Shown here piece after piece: positions 1 to 7,852 of a stretch of DNA of 64,000 nt. The stretch comes from Lactobacillus mulieris. GTDB lineage: Bacteria; Bacillota; Bacilli; Lactobacillales; Lactobacillaceae. The number at the start of each line of letters is the position of its first letter. Within the stretch, counting starts at the first letter, position 1. The position numbers were made by a program, and so were the translations under genes. Location: NCBI RefSeq assembly GCF_007095465.1, contig NZ_SDGL01000011.1, positions 1 through 64,000 of the forward strand. Direction: 5' to 3'. Under the pieces are notes generated by a model. The model was not told where the DNA came from. It did not search any database and saw nothing but the letters and a program-made list of their open reading frames with translations.

Positions 1-79
1 CGAACACAGAAGTTAAGCTTCTTCACGCCGAGAGTAGTTGGTGGGAAACTGCCTGCGAGGGTAGGTAGCCGCCGCGCAC
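1..79 (+). rRNA. rrf: 5S ribosomal RNA, 3' part
   Basis: The window opens inside a 5S rRNA. The conserved block CCGAACACAGAAGTTAAGC begins at the edge, and the GC-rich 3' strand of the terminal helix ends near 79, three bases before the first tRNA. The 5' end and the 16S/23S genes should lie upstream. The exact 3' end is estimated. Confidence 0.93.
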
Positions 80-81
80 AT

Positions 82-154
82 GGAGGATTAGCTCAGCTGG
101 GAGAGCATCTGCCTTACAAGCAGGAGGTCACAGGTTCGAGCCCTGTATCCTCCA
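82..154 (+). tRNA. tRNA-Val (TAC)
   Basis: Full cloverleaf with 7-bp acceptor GGAGGAT/ATCCTCC, anticodon TAC and a GGTTCGAGCC T-arm. No encoded CCA. First tRNA after the 5S rRNA, so probably co-transcribed with it. Confidence 0.97.
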
Positions 155-160
155 TATCCT

Positions 161-233
<73 letters not shown>

Positions 234-247
234 TTGGCCCTAATATC

Positions 248-329
248 GCGGGTGTGGCGGAATTGGCAGACGCGCTAGATTTAGGTTCTAGTGTTTTCGG
301 ACGTGTGGGTTCAAGTCCCACCACCCGTA
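248..329 (+). tRNA. tRNA-Leu (TAG)
   Basis: Class II tRNA with a long variable arm. Acceptor GCGGGTG/CACCCGT, anticodon TAG, leucine-type TGGCGGAATTGGCAGACGC D-arm. Confidence 0.96.
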
Positions 330-359
330 TTGGTTTGCCAAACCACACATTGACAATAT

Positions 360-432
360 GCCGATTTAGCTCAGTTGGTAGAGCATCTGTCTTGTAAACA
401 GGGGGTCGTACGTTCAAATCGTATAATCGGCA
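360..432 (+). tRNA. tRNA-Thr (TGT)
   Basis: Acceptor GCCGATT/AATCGGC, anticodon TGT in loop CTTGTAA. It would read ACN threonine codons, chiefly ACA. Confidence 0.96.
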
Positions 433-443
433 TTCATATTTTT

Positions 444-515
444 GCGGAAGTAGTTCAGTGGTAGAACATCACCTTGCCATGGTGGGGGTCGCGGGTTCGA
501 ATCCCGTCTTCCGCT
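444..515 (+). tRNA. tRNA-Gly (GCC)
   Basis: Acceptor GCGGAAG/CTTCCGC, anticodon GCC. One of two glycine tRNAs in this cluster. Confidence 0.96.
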
Positions 516-527
516 TTCAATAATGAT

Positions 528-613
528 GCCGGGGTGGCGGAATTGGCAGACGCACGGGACTTAAAATCCCGCGGTTGGTTTCAACCGTACCGGTTCGACT
601 CCGGTCCTCGGCA
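528..613 (+). tRNA. tRNA-Leu (TAA)
   Basis: Class II tRNA. Acceptor GCCGGGG/CCTCGGC, anticodon TAA in loop CTTAAAA, long variable arm. Confidence 0.96.
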
Positions 614-622
614 CTTATTGAT

Positions 623-696
623 GCACCCTTAGCGCAACTGGATAGAGTGTCTGACTACGAATCAGAAGGTTGTAGGTTCGAGTCCTACAGGGTGCA
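623..696 (+). tRNA. tRNA-Arg (ACG)
   Basis: Acceptor GCACCCT/AGGGTGC, anticodon ACG. A34 would need TadA editing to inosine to read CGC and CGA. Confidence 0.96.
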
Positions 697-700
697 TAAT

Positions 701-774
701 CGGGAAGTGGCTCAGTTTGGTAGAGCACCTGGTTTGGGACCAGGGGGTCGCAGGTTCGAATCCTGTCTTCCCGA
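701..774 (+). tRNA. tRNA-Pro (TGG)
   Basis: Acceptor CGGGAAG/CTTCCCG, anticodon TGG. Confidence 0.96.
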
Positions 775-805
775 TAGTAATTAAATTTATATTTGATTAC
801 ATTTT

Positions 806-879
806 GGCGGTGTAGCTCAGCTGGCTAGAGCGTCCGGTTCATACCCGGGAGGTCGAGGGTTCGATCCCCCCCGCCGCTA
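806..879 (+). tRNA. tRNA-Met (CAT), elongator
   Basis: Anticodon CAT. The acceptor GGCGGTG, a G-U pair at 1-72 and the D-arm closely follow the elongator tRNA-Met known from Bacillus, which separates it from the two other CAT types nearby. Confidence 0.9.
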
Positions 880-889
880 TTGTACGCTT

Positions 890-963
890 GGACCTTTAGC
901 TCAGTTGGTTAGAGCAGACGGCTCATAACCGTCTTGTCGTAGGTTCGAGTCCTACAAGGTCCA
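890..963 (+). tRNA. tRNA-Ile2 (CAT, lysidine type)
   Basis: Anticodon CAT, but the body (GGACCTT acceptor, GGCTCATAACC anticodon arm) matches the Firmicute tRNA-Ile2 whose C34 is changed to lysidine by TilS to read AUA. It would be misread as Met from the anticodon alone. Confidence 0.87.
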
Positions 964-997
964 TAAAGGGTCTTTAAAAATTAATATGAAATATTAT

Positions 998-1071
<74 letters not shown>

Positions 1072-1074
1072 TAT

Positions 1075-1148
1075 GGTCCATTGGAGTAGTGGTTTATCTC
1101 GCCTCCCTGTCACGGAGGAGATCGTCGGTTCAAATCCGTCATGGACCG
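1075..1148 (+). tRNA. tRNA-Asp (GTC), copy 1
   Basis: Acceptor GGTCCAT/ATGGACC, discriminator G, anticodon GTC. Identical to the copy at 5945. Confidence 0.96.
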
Positions 1149-1155
1149 TAAGAAT

Positions 1156-1228
1156 GGCTCGGTAGCTCAGTTGGTAGAGCAAAGGATTGAAGCTCCTTGT
1201 GTCGGCGGTTCGATTCCGTCCCGCGCCA
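1156..1228 (+). tRNA. tRNA-Phe (GAA), copy 1
   Basis: Anticodon GAA in loop TTGAAGC. The acceptor GGCTCGG/CCGCGCC has a U4-C69 mismatch that is shared by the second copy at 6024. Confidence 0.95.
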
Positions 1229-1249
1229 TTATTTTTTTAAAGATTTTGT

Positions 1250-1320
1250 GCGGGTATAGTTTAGTGGTAAAACAAAAGCCTTCCAAGCTTTAGTCGCGAG
1301 TCCGATTCTCGTTACCCGCT
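1250..1320 (+). tRNA. tRNA-Gly (TCC)
   Basis: Acceptor GCGGGTA/TACCCGC, anticodon TCC, short 71-nt body. Confidence 0.95.
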
Positions 1321-1326
1321 TAATAT

Positions 1327-1400
<74 letters not shown>

Positions 1401-1403
1401 TAT

Positions 1404-1493
1404 GGAGCAATACTCAAGTGGCTGAAGAGGCGCCCCTGCTAAGGGTGTAGGTCGGATAATTCCGGCGCGAGGGTTCAAATCTCTCTTGCTCCG
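1404..1493 (+). tRNA. tRNA-Ser (GCT)
   Basis: Class II tRNA. Acceptor GGAGCAA/TTGCTCC, discriminator G, anticodon GCT. Last tRNA of the first cluster. Confidence 0.96.
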
Positions 1494-1503
1494 TATTGAA
1501 TAG

Positions 1504-1536
1504 AGCACGTTATCTGTTTTGGGTAGCGTGCTTTTT
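1504..1536 (+). terminator. terminator of the rRNA-tRNA operon
   Basis: Stem AGCACGTTATC / GGTAGCGTGCT followed by six T, directly after tRNA-Ser. Confidence 0.8.
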
Positions 1537-1555
1537 TGATGTAGTAATATAGATA

Positions 1556-1588
1556 TAAAAAGGGCACATTTATTAATGTGCCTTTTTA
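1556..1588 (-). terminator. dagK terminator, probably bidirectional
   Basis: Stem AGGCACATT / AATGTGCC flanked by A and T runs, overlapping the dagK stop codon. Read on the minus strand it ends dagK; on the plus strand it backs up the tRNA terminator. Confidence 0.75.
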
Positions 1589-2524
1589 GTTATGTTTTTG
1601 CCAAAATGGGTATGTTTGAGTATCTAAAATCAAGTTTACTTCTGCTTTTGCGAATTCTTCACCATCTAAATGTATAAATTGACTATTTTTTGTCTTAATT
1701 GCCAATTTGTTATTTTTAAAACGATGAACATATGGACTTTTATCTACCTTTCCTTGTATAAAAAGACTAAGTACTTTTAGTAGATTGGGAATGTTCTTTT
1801 TCTCAACTACAAATAATTCAAGTCCATTTTTGAAAGGACTCATTTCTGGTGAGACTCTTATTCCACCACCAATATAAGGTACATTGTTTACGATTGATAT
1901 ATAGGCCTTTTTAAAATGGCGCTCTCCAATTATTAGTTCAAAAGTATTTTGAGTTAAAAATGCTGAAAAACCTTTCATAGCATATGAAAACTGTCCTAGA
2001 TTTAACTTATTTAAGCCTTTTTTAGTCAATGAAGAATTAGTTTTGTGAACAATGCGTGCATCAAATCCAATGCCTAAATTATTTATGAAAAATCCCTCGC
2101 GACCGCCGATTTTTTCGATGTAATGGCCTATGCAAATATTTTGAATATTTTGACAATTTATAATTTGATCTAGTGCTTTGATTGGAGTATTTGAAATGCC
2201 ATAAGATTTTGCAAAATCATTTCCTGATCCTGCCGGAATATAAGAAACAGGAATAGGTGTCTTTTGTTTTGCAAACAATAGGCCATTGATTACTTCATGT
2301 AAAGTCCCATCTCCTCCAAGGACTAAAATAATGTCACATTCTCGCTTATGGGCAATTTCTTTGGCTAATGTTTGGGCATGTCCAATAGCTTTTGTATAAA
2401 AACATTCATATACCAAATTTCTTCTTTTTAATTCTCTTTCAACGATAGGCCAAATTTTTTTAGCATGGCCAGAACCAGCTTTGAGATTGACGATAATTGA
2501 GAATTTTGGATTTTTATTTTTCAT
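1586..2524 (-). CDS. YegS/DagK-family lipid kinase
   Basis: 312-aa kinase of the diacylglycerol kinase catalytic family. Members use ATP to phosphorylate diacylglycerol or a related lipid at the inner membrane face, recycling diacylglycerol released by lipoteichoic acid synthesis. Visible motifs are the nucleotide-binding GGDGT at residues 70-74 and PAGSGNDFA at 97-105; length is normal. The ATG has an AGAGG ribosome site 7-8 bases upstream. It lies alone on the minus strand between two tRNA clusters, divergent from yhgE. The LTA genes a few kb away make a DagK role plausible, but the lipid substrate cannot be told from sequence. Confidence 0.88.
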   Translation of the reverse strand: MKNKNPKFSIIVNLKAGSGHAKKIWPIVERELKRRNLVYECFYTKAIGHAQTLAKEIAHKRECDIILVLGGDGTLHEVINGLLFAKQKTPIPVSYIPAGSGNDFAKSYGISNTPIKALDQIINCQNIQNICIGHYIEKIGGREGFFINNLGIGFDARIVHKTNSSLTKKGLNKLNLGQFSYAMKGFSAFLTQNTFELIIGERHFKKAYISIVNNVPYIGGGIRVSPEMSPFKNGLELFVVEKKNIPNLLKVLSLFIQGKVDKSPYVHRFKNNKLAIKTKNSQFIHLDGEEFAKAEVNLILDTQTYPFWQKHN

Positions 2525-2619
2525 ATAAAACCTCTAAAACAATACATATTACATGATATATAGACTATCATAGCTTAAAAGAAAAGTCATTAAAATCTCC
2601 ATTTGCTATATATATACAT

Positions 2620-2647
2620 TTGACAAAAATAGATAGTAATATATAAT
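2620..2647 (+). promoter_or_regulatory. promoter of the yhgE-like gene
   Basis: TTGACA at 2620-2625 and TATAAT at 2642-2647 with a 16-bp spacer, a near-consensus vegetative promoter. Confidence 0.8.
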
Positions 2648-2671
2648 TTGTTTTTGTTAGCTTTACAGATT

Positions 2672-2690
2672 CTAAAACATATAGTTTTAG
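2672..2690 (+). promoter_or_regulatory. inverted repeat in the yhgE leader
   Basis: CTAAAAC-ATATA-GTTTTAG, a perfect 7-bp inverted repeat with a 5-bp spacer, about 25 bp downstream of the -10 box and before the ribosome site. It is too AT-rich to be a strong terminator and looks more like a repressor operator. No regulator gene lies next to it. Confidence 0.5.
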
Positions 2691-2719
2691 AGAGCGAGAG
2701 CAACAAATAGGAGGTTTTA

Positions 2720-5458
2720 ATGGAAAAAGTAAATAAATGGCTAAAAAATCCGAGTTTTTTAAAATTGATTATGATCTCCGTGGCAGTTTTAGCTCCAATT
2801 TTTTATAGCTTATCATTTATAAAATCTGTTTGGGATCCCTATGCGGGTGCCAAAAATTTGCCTATTGCAGTCGTTAATGAAGATAAGGCAGTTAAATATA
2901 ATAAAAAAACTTTAGCTGTTGGAGATCAAACAGTTGCCCAACTTAAGAAAAATCATGATTTAAAATGGGTTTTTGTTAACGAAAATGCTGCAAGGGAGGG
3001 ATTGAAAAATCGAGAATTTTACACAGTTGTAACTATTCCTAGTGATTTTTCAAAAAATGCAGCTACTGTTATGAGCAAAAAGCCTAAACAGATGCAATTG
3101 AAATATAAGACAAATGATTCATTAAATTATTTGGCAGAAACAATGAGTGATGTGGGTATTAAACAACTTAATACCATGATTCGGTCGGCTGTTACCAAAG
3201 CGTATGCAACTGCAATGTTCTCTCAATTGAAAACATTAGGAGCTGGAATGAATAAGGCAGCCTCTGGTGCACAGCAAATCAGTGATGGTACAGTAACTTT
3301 AACTAATGGTACTAAACAATATACTGCTGCTGTATCACAAATTAATGATGGAATCCAAACTCTTAAAGTTTCTGTTACACCTCTTAAAGCAGGTGCAAGT
3401 CAATTAGCATCAGGATCATCTACTCTTGCAAATGGTGTTTCACAATATACAGCAGGAGTAGCAAAGCTGAATAGTGGGGTTAATACTTTAAATAGTAAAT
3501 CAGGTGATTTACTAACAGGTATGAATACATTTAATTCCGGGCTAACGAAGTTTACAGCAGGGAATGCACAATTAAATACAGGTCTTAATACTTTAAGTAC
3601 TAATTCTGCTGCTTTAAGAGCTGGAGCAACAAGTTTGCAGTCAGCAAGTAATCAATTTGGATTATTGAATAATGGTGCAAGTCAAGTGGCTTCAGGTGTT
3701 CAAACATTTAATAATAATTTGCAATCTAGCAATATTGTTAGTTCTTTAACTCAAGCACTTAGTATGCAAGAACAAGTTACTAGTCTTGAAAAACAATTAT
3801 CGACGGTTCAAAGTTTGTTAAAACAGTTATCAGGTATTGATGTCAATGCTCTAACTACAGCAGTGGATAAGCTTCAGAATCAAGCGTTTACGACTGCTGT
3901 AGACATGGGAAACTTGTATACATCACTTGATGATAATCAAAAGATTAGTGATGATGCAGATCAAATTAATTCGTTATTGAACAGTGATAAGACTTTAAGT
4001 AGCGATACAAAAGCCAAATTAGCTAATTTGGCAACTGAAATCAAATCAAAAGCTAATGATTCGACTACTCAAATTAATTCAGCTAATAATTCATGGGGGA
4101 ATTTATTAGGAGTAATGCTGGATACGCAAAGTACTTTGCAACCGCAAATTGATACAGTACAAAGTCTCTCCAAACAATTACCAGCATTGCAATCTACTAT
4201 GACACAAGCACAAAGCTTGTTAACTCAAACAGATACATTATTAGCAGCTTTGAAGAAGAATCAAGGCTTATTAACAGCAATGCCAACCCAACTTGCTAGT
4301 TTACAATCAGCGACAAGTCAAATCGCTGCAGGAACGCAAAAATTGGCTGATTCAACTGGATCAATCAATACATTGGTAAATGGTATCAATCAATATACTA
4401 ATGGTGTTGATACAGCTGCCAATGGTGCAGCTCAATTAGCTTCTAATTCTGATCGCTTAATATCAGGATTTAAATTACTTTATGATGGAACTAATCAGTA
4501 TACCCAAGGAGTTAGTCAAGTAAAGACAGGAACTGCTACCTTAGTATCTAACAATACTACTTTAAATAATGGAGCTAGTCAGTTAAGTACAGCACTTTCT
4601 TCATTAAATTCTCAGGTCCCATCTCTGATTGATGGAGTAAATAAATTAGCTACTGGTACTCAAACTTTGAATGGTAATTCTAATAAATTGGTTAACGGTA
4701 TGACTAAAATTTCATCAGGAAGTAGCCAATTAGCAACCCAATTGAGTAATGGAGCAGATAAAGTTAACAGTAATATTGGTACTACAAATAATGCAGAAAT
4801 GTTTGCAACACCAACATCATTGCAGCATACTTCTACAAGTAAAGTTCCAAATTATGGTCATGCTTTAGCACCTTTTGCAATGGCTACAGGACTCTTTATT
4901 GGTGTACTAATCTTTACTTTAGAGTTCCCAGCTAATAGAAGACGGAAAGCACCTAAAGATGCAATTAGAGTCTTAAATGACGAATTTAAGCGAGCAGTAA
5001 GTGTTAGTTTAGCTATGGTTGTGATCTTAAATGTAATTATGATGCTATCTGGATTACAAGTAGATCACGTTTTAGACCTATTTTGGATTTGTTTAGTATA
5101 TACTCTTGCTCAAATGGCAATTATGCAGTTCTTAACTCTTATCATGGGAAGATTAGGTACAATTATTGGCTTGCTATTATTTATTGCGTCAATTGGTGGA
5201 GCTGGTGGTATGTTCCCAATGCAGGTAACTAATTCATTCTTTAATGCCATTCATCCGCTTTTACCAATGACTTATGCGATAAATGGATTAAGACAAGCAA
5301 TAACTGGTGGATTAGGAAATAGTTATGCAAGTATTAATGCACTTGTCTTATTAGGCGTTGCAGTATTGTTCTACTTATTATTCCTACTTGCAGCAAGTAC
5401 ACTAATAAAAAAAGAAGTTTTAGAAGTAGAAAGTAAACAAATTACACAAGAAATTTAG
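2720..5458 (+). CDS. YhgE/Pip-family membrane protein
   Basis: 912-aa protein of the YhgE/Pip (phage infection protein) group, related in topology to ABC-2 permeases and to EsaA of type VII secretion. A transmembrane helix lies near residues 13-35, followed by a conserved extracytoplasmic start (WDPYAGAKNLPIAVVNED). A very long outer region carries repeated G-A-x-Q-L-x-x-G / L-x-x-G-x-x-Q-Y units, roughly residues 170-330 and 530-700, that resemble phage tape-measure repeats. About five transmembrane helices follow from residue 715. Ribosome site AGGAGG precedes the ATG. Homologues act as phage receptors or envelope proteins; the function here is unknown. It has its own promoter, an operator-like repeat and a terminator. 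Confidence 0.85.
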   Translation: MEKVNKWLKNPSFLKLIMISVAVLAPIFYSLSFIKSVWDPYAGAKNLPIAVVNEDKAVKYNKKTLAVGDQTVAQLKKNHDLKWVFVNENAAREGLKNREFYTVVTIPSDFSKNAATVMSKKPKQMQLKYKTNDSLNYLAETMSDVGIKQLNTMIRSAVTKAYATAMFSQLKTLGAGMNKAASGAQQISDGTVTLTNGTKQYTAAVSQINDGIQTLKVSVTPLKAGASQLASGSSTLANGVSQYTAGVAKLNSGVNTLNSKSGDLLTGMNTFNSGLTKFTAGNAQLNTGLNTLSTNSAALRAGATSLQSASNQFGLLNNGASQVASGVQTFNNNLQSSNIVSSLTQALSMQEQVTSLEKQLSTVQSLLKQLSGIDVNALTTAVDKLQNQAFTTAVDMGNLYTSLDDNQKISDDADQINSLLNSDKTLSSDTKAKLANLATEIKSKANDSTTQINSANNSWGNLLGVMLDTQSTLQPQIDTVQSLSKQLPALQSTMTQAQSLLTQTDTLLAALKKNQGLLTAMPTQLASLQSATSQIAAGTQKLADSTGSINTLVNGINQYTNGVDTAANGAAQLASNSDRLISGFKLLYDGTNQYTQGVSQVKTGTATLVSNNTTLNNGASQLSTALSSLNSQVPSLIDGVNKLATGTQTLNGNSNKLVNGMTKISSGSSQLATQLSNGADKVNSNIGTTNNAEMFATPTSLQHTSTSKVPNYGHALAPFAMATGLFIGVLIFTLEFPANRRRKAPKDAIRVLNDEFKRAVSVSLAMVVILNVIMMLSGLQVDHVLDLFWICLVYTLAQMAIMQFLTLIMGRLGTIIGLLLFIASIGGAGGMFPMQVTNSFFNAIHPLLPMTYAINGLRQAITGGLGNSYASINALVLLGVAVLFYLLFLLAASTLIKKEVLEVESKQITQEI

Positions 5459-5478
5459 AAAATTTCATAAAAGAAGAA

Positions 5479-5517
5479 GCAAATTTGGTCAAAAAATAGA
5501 CTGAATTTGCTTTTTTT
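5479..5517 (+). terminator. terminator after the yhgE-like gene
   Basis: Stem GCAAATTTGGTC / GACTGAATTTGC (imperfect) followed by seven T. Confidence 0.8.
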
Positions 5518-5589
5518 AGCTCCAAAAACACTGATATGACGCTGCTTTTGAAAAAAATGAATTTTTTTGATTTTTTTTGCAATAAAGTG

Positions 5590-5621
5590 TTGACGAAAAG
5601 AACATTCTTAGGTATTATAAT
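5590..5621 (+). promoter_or_regulatory. promoter of the second tRNA cluster
   Basis: TTGACG at 5590-5595 and TATTAT at 5613-5618 (17-bp spacer; TATAAT at 5616 is an alternative). It is followed by an unusually GC-rich stretch (GCTTCGGCGGAGGACGTCGG) before the first tRNA. GC-rich start regions are typical of stringently controlled stable-RNA promoters; that control is an inference. Confidence 0.75.
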
Positions 5622-5659
5622 ATTTGTGCTTCGGCGGAGGACGTCGGAGTGAGTCAAGC

Positions 5660-5731
5660 GGCCCGTTGGTCAAGTGGTTAAGACACCGCCCTTTCACGGC
5701 GGTAACATGAGTTCAAATCTCGTACGGGTCA
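5660..5731 (+). tRNA. tRNA-Glu (TTC)
   Basis: Acceptor GGCCCGT/ACGGGTC, anticodon TTC in loop CTTTCAC. First gene of the second cluster. Confidence 0.95.
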
Positions 5732-5769
5732 TGACCAAATAATTAAATAATATATTTGGTAAATAAACG

Positions 5770-5859
5770 GAGGATTACCCAAGTCCGGCTGAAGGGAACG
5801 GTCTTGAAAACCGTCAGGCGGGTTCTGCCCGCGCGTGGGTTCGAATCCCACATCCTCCT
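5770..5859 (+). tRNA. tRNA-Ser (TGA)
   Basis: Class II tRNA. Acceptor GGAGGAT/ATCCTCC, anticodon TGA, long variable arm. The base after the acceptor stem is T rather than the usual serine discriminator G. Confidence 0.94.
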
Positions 5860-5867
5860 TAATTTAT

Positions 5868-5941
<74 letters not shown>

Positions 5942-5944
5942 TAT

Positions 5945-6018
5945 GGTCCATTGGAGTAGTGGTTTATCTCGCCTCCCTGTCACGGAGGAGATCGTCGGTT
6001 CAAATCCGTCATGGACCG
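5945..6018 (+). tRNA. tRNA-Asp (GTC), copy 2
   Basis: Identical to the copy at 1075, anticodon GTC. Confidence 0.96.
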
Positions 6019-6023
6019 TAAAT

Positions 6024-6096
6024 GGCTCGGTAGCTCAGTTGGTAGAGCAAAGGATTGAAGCTCCTTGTGTCGGCGGTTCGATTCCGTCCCGCGCCA
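6024..6096 (+). tRNA. tRNA-Phe (GAA), copy 2
   Basis: Identical to the copy at 1156, including the U4-C69 acceptor mismatch. Confidence 0.95.
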
Positions 6097-6105
6097 TGTT
6101 TTCTT

Positions 6106-6187
6106 GGAGGAGTAGCGAAGTGGCTAAACGCGGCGGTCTGTAAAACCGCTCTCCCTGAGTTCGGTGGTTCGAATCCACTCTCCTCCA
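6106..6187 (+). tRNA. tRNA-Tyr (GTA)
   Basis: Class II tRNA (bacterial Tyr has a long variable arm). Acceptor GGAGGAG/CTCCTCC, anticodon GTA. Confidence 0.95.
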
Positions 6188-6191
6188 TAAT

Positions 6192-6262
6192 AGGGATATA
6201 GTTTAAAGGTAGAACAACGGTCTCCAAAACCGTTGGTGTGGGTTCAATTCCTACTATCCCTG
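6192..6262 (+). tRNA. tRNA-Trp (CCA)
   Basis: Acceptor AGGGATA/TATCCCT, discriminator G, anticodon CCA. Confidence 0.95.
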
Positions 6263-6274
6263 TTAGTACTTCAC

Positions 6275-6348
6275 GGCGGAATTGGTGAAGGGGTTAACAC
6301 ACCGGTTTGTGGATCCGGCATGCATGGGTTCGAATCCCATATTCCGCC
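6275..6348 (+). tRNA. tRNA-His (GTG)
   Basis: Anticodon GTG. An extra G at -1 pairs with C73, the histidine identity feature; the start includes it. Confidence 0.94.
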
Positions 6349-6352
6349 CTAG

Positions 6353-6380
6353 AAATAAGATGCTGAAAGGCATCTTATTT
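6353..6380 (+). other. intercistronic stem-loop between tRNA-His and tRNA-Cys
   Basis: AAATAAGATGC / GCATCTTATTT, a perfect 11-bp stem with a TGAAAG loop, not followed by a T run. It sits inside the tRNA operon, so it may be an RNA processing signal or a weak attenuator. Confidence 0.6.
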
Positions 6381-6400
6381 CATACAATTGAAAAGCTAAT

Positions 6401-6471
<71 letters not shown>

Positions 6472-6498
6472 TATCAAGCTGGTATTAGCAAGTACTAT

Positions 6499-6582
6499 GG
6501 CGGTGTGGCGGAATTGGCAGACGCGTCAGACTCAAAATCTGGTGTCCCTTGGGACGTATCGGTTCGACCCCGATCACCGCTA
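6499..6582 (+). tRNA. tRNA-Leu (CAA)
   Basis: Class II tRNA with the leucine D-arm, anticodon CAA in loop CTCAAAA, G-U pair at 1-72. Confidence 0.94.
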
Positions 6583-6594
6583 TTATGTTTATAG

Positions 6595-6626
6595 AAAGCT
6601 CATGGATTTATTCATGAGCTTTTTTG
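6595..6626 (+). terminator. terminator of the second tRNA cluster
   Basis: AAGCTCATG / CATGAGCTT with an 8-nt loop and six T. Confidence 0.85.
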
Positions 6627-6685
6627 TTGCTCAAATTGCAAGCTGTACAAGTTATCTCTATAATAGTAATCATGGAGGTTTTTTT

Positions 6686-7852
6686 ATGAACATTGGGTTA
6701 TATACAGATACTTACTTTCCACAAATTAGTGGTGTTGCTACATCGATTCAAACTCTTAAAAGAGCTTTGGAAAAGCAAGGACACAATGTTTTTATCTTTA
6801 CAACTACTGATCCTCATGTTGGTAAAGGGGTTGTAGAACCAAATGTATTCCGTTTTTCTAGTGTCCCTTTTATTTCCTTTACTGATCGCAGAATTGCTTT
6901 TAGGGGCCTTTTTGAAGCTACTAGAGTTGCCAAGGAAGTTCAGCTTGACATTGTTCATACACAAACTGAATTTTCTATGGGCTTAATTGGAAAATATGTC
7001 GCACATCAGCTAAATATTCCTGCAATTCATACTTACCACACAATGTATGAAGATTATTTACATTATGTCCTCAATGGTAATTTATTGCGTCCCGTGCATG
7101 TTAAGCAATTTACTAAAGCTTATTTAAAAAACATGGATGGAGTTGTTGCACCTAGTAAACGTGTTGAAAATTTATTGGAACGTTATGGTGTTCAGGTTCC
7201 GATAGAAGTAATTCCAACTGGAGTTGATATAGAGGCCATGAATGGTGATCAACAAAGGGACGTACGTCCAGAATTGGGAATTGATTCTGATGATTTAGTT
7301 ATTTTGACTCTTAGCAGAATTGCAGCTGAAAAAAAGATTGATAGAATTCTTGATTTGATGCCAGAATTGATAGGACAATTTCCAAATTTGAAATTAGTAA
7401 TTGCTGGTGATGGGCCAGATGTTGATTTATTGAAGAATCAAGTAGAACGTTTGTCGGTTGAAGATTATGTGATTTTTACCGGTGATGTTCCTCATGAAGA
7501 TGTAGGTAATTTTTATCGAATGGCTGATTTATTTGTTTCTGCAAGTGATACTGAAACTCAAGGGTTAACTTATATTGAAGCTTTAGCTGCTGGAACTAAA
7601 AGTGTGGTTTTTGACACGGATTATACGGAAAATGTTTTTGACGATATTGAATTTGGACAAGTATTTAATAGTCAAAAAGAAATGAAAGAAGCAATTATTT
7701 CTTACTTAAAGCAAGGTAAGCAGCCTATTAATCCAAGTAAATTAAAAACTAAGTTGGAAAATATATCAGCAGCTCATTTTGGTAAAGAAGTAATTGGATT
7801 TTATCAAGCTGCAATTGATACCCATTCAAACAAAGAGGTAAATGATGATTAG
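6686..7852 (+). CDS. lafA: diacylglycerol alpha-glucosyltransferase (LafA-type)
   Basis: 388-aa GT4 (GT-B fold) glycosyltransferase. LafA proteins transfer glucose from UDP-glucose to diacylglycerol on the cytoplasmic face, the first step of the glycolipid anchor for lipoteichoic acid. The N-terminus MNIGLYTDTYFPQISGVATS is typical of the family, and the donor-binding E-x7-E motif is E290 to E298. The reading frame stays open upstream into tRNA-Leu, but the ATG at 6686, with GGAGG a few bases before, gives the family's normal start. It overlaps lafB by a few bases and heads a lafA-lafB-flippase-LTA synthase run, which strongly supports the role. Confidence 0.9.
   Translation: MNIGLYTDTYFPQISGVATSIQTLKRALEKQGHNVFIFTTTDPHVGKGVVEPNVFRFSSVPFISFTDRRIAFRGLFEATRVAKEVQLDIVHTQTEFSMGLIGKYVAHQLNIPAIHTYHTMYEDYLHYVLNGNLLRPVHVKQFTKAYLKNMDGVVAPSKRVENLLERYGVQVPIEVIPTGVDIEAMNGDQQRDVRPELGIDSDDLVILTLSRIAAEKKIDRILDLMPELIGQFPNLKLVIAGDGPDVDLLKNQVERLSVEDYVIFTGDVPHEDVGNFYRMADLFVSASDTETQGLTYIEALAAGTKSVVFDTDYTENVFDDIEFGQVFNSQKEMKEAIISYLKQGKQPINPSKLKTKLENISAAHFGKEVIGFYQAAIDTHSNKEVNDD

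Noticed and set aside
1586..5458. dagK-yhgE as a mobile island inserted at tRNA genes
   Set aside because: No integrase, no att-like repeats of tRNA 3' ends and no clear compositional change; only the duplicated tRNA block is seen.
5442..5657. Minus-strand open frame between yhgE and tRNA-Glu
   Set aside because: It covers a terminator and the tRNA promoter and has no recognisable protein features.
6497..6685. N-terminal extension of LafA into tRNA-Leu
   Set aside because: It overlaps a tRNA and a terminator; GGAGG and the conserved MNIGLYTDTYFPQ start lie at 6686.
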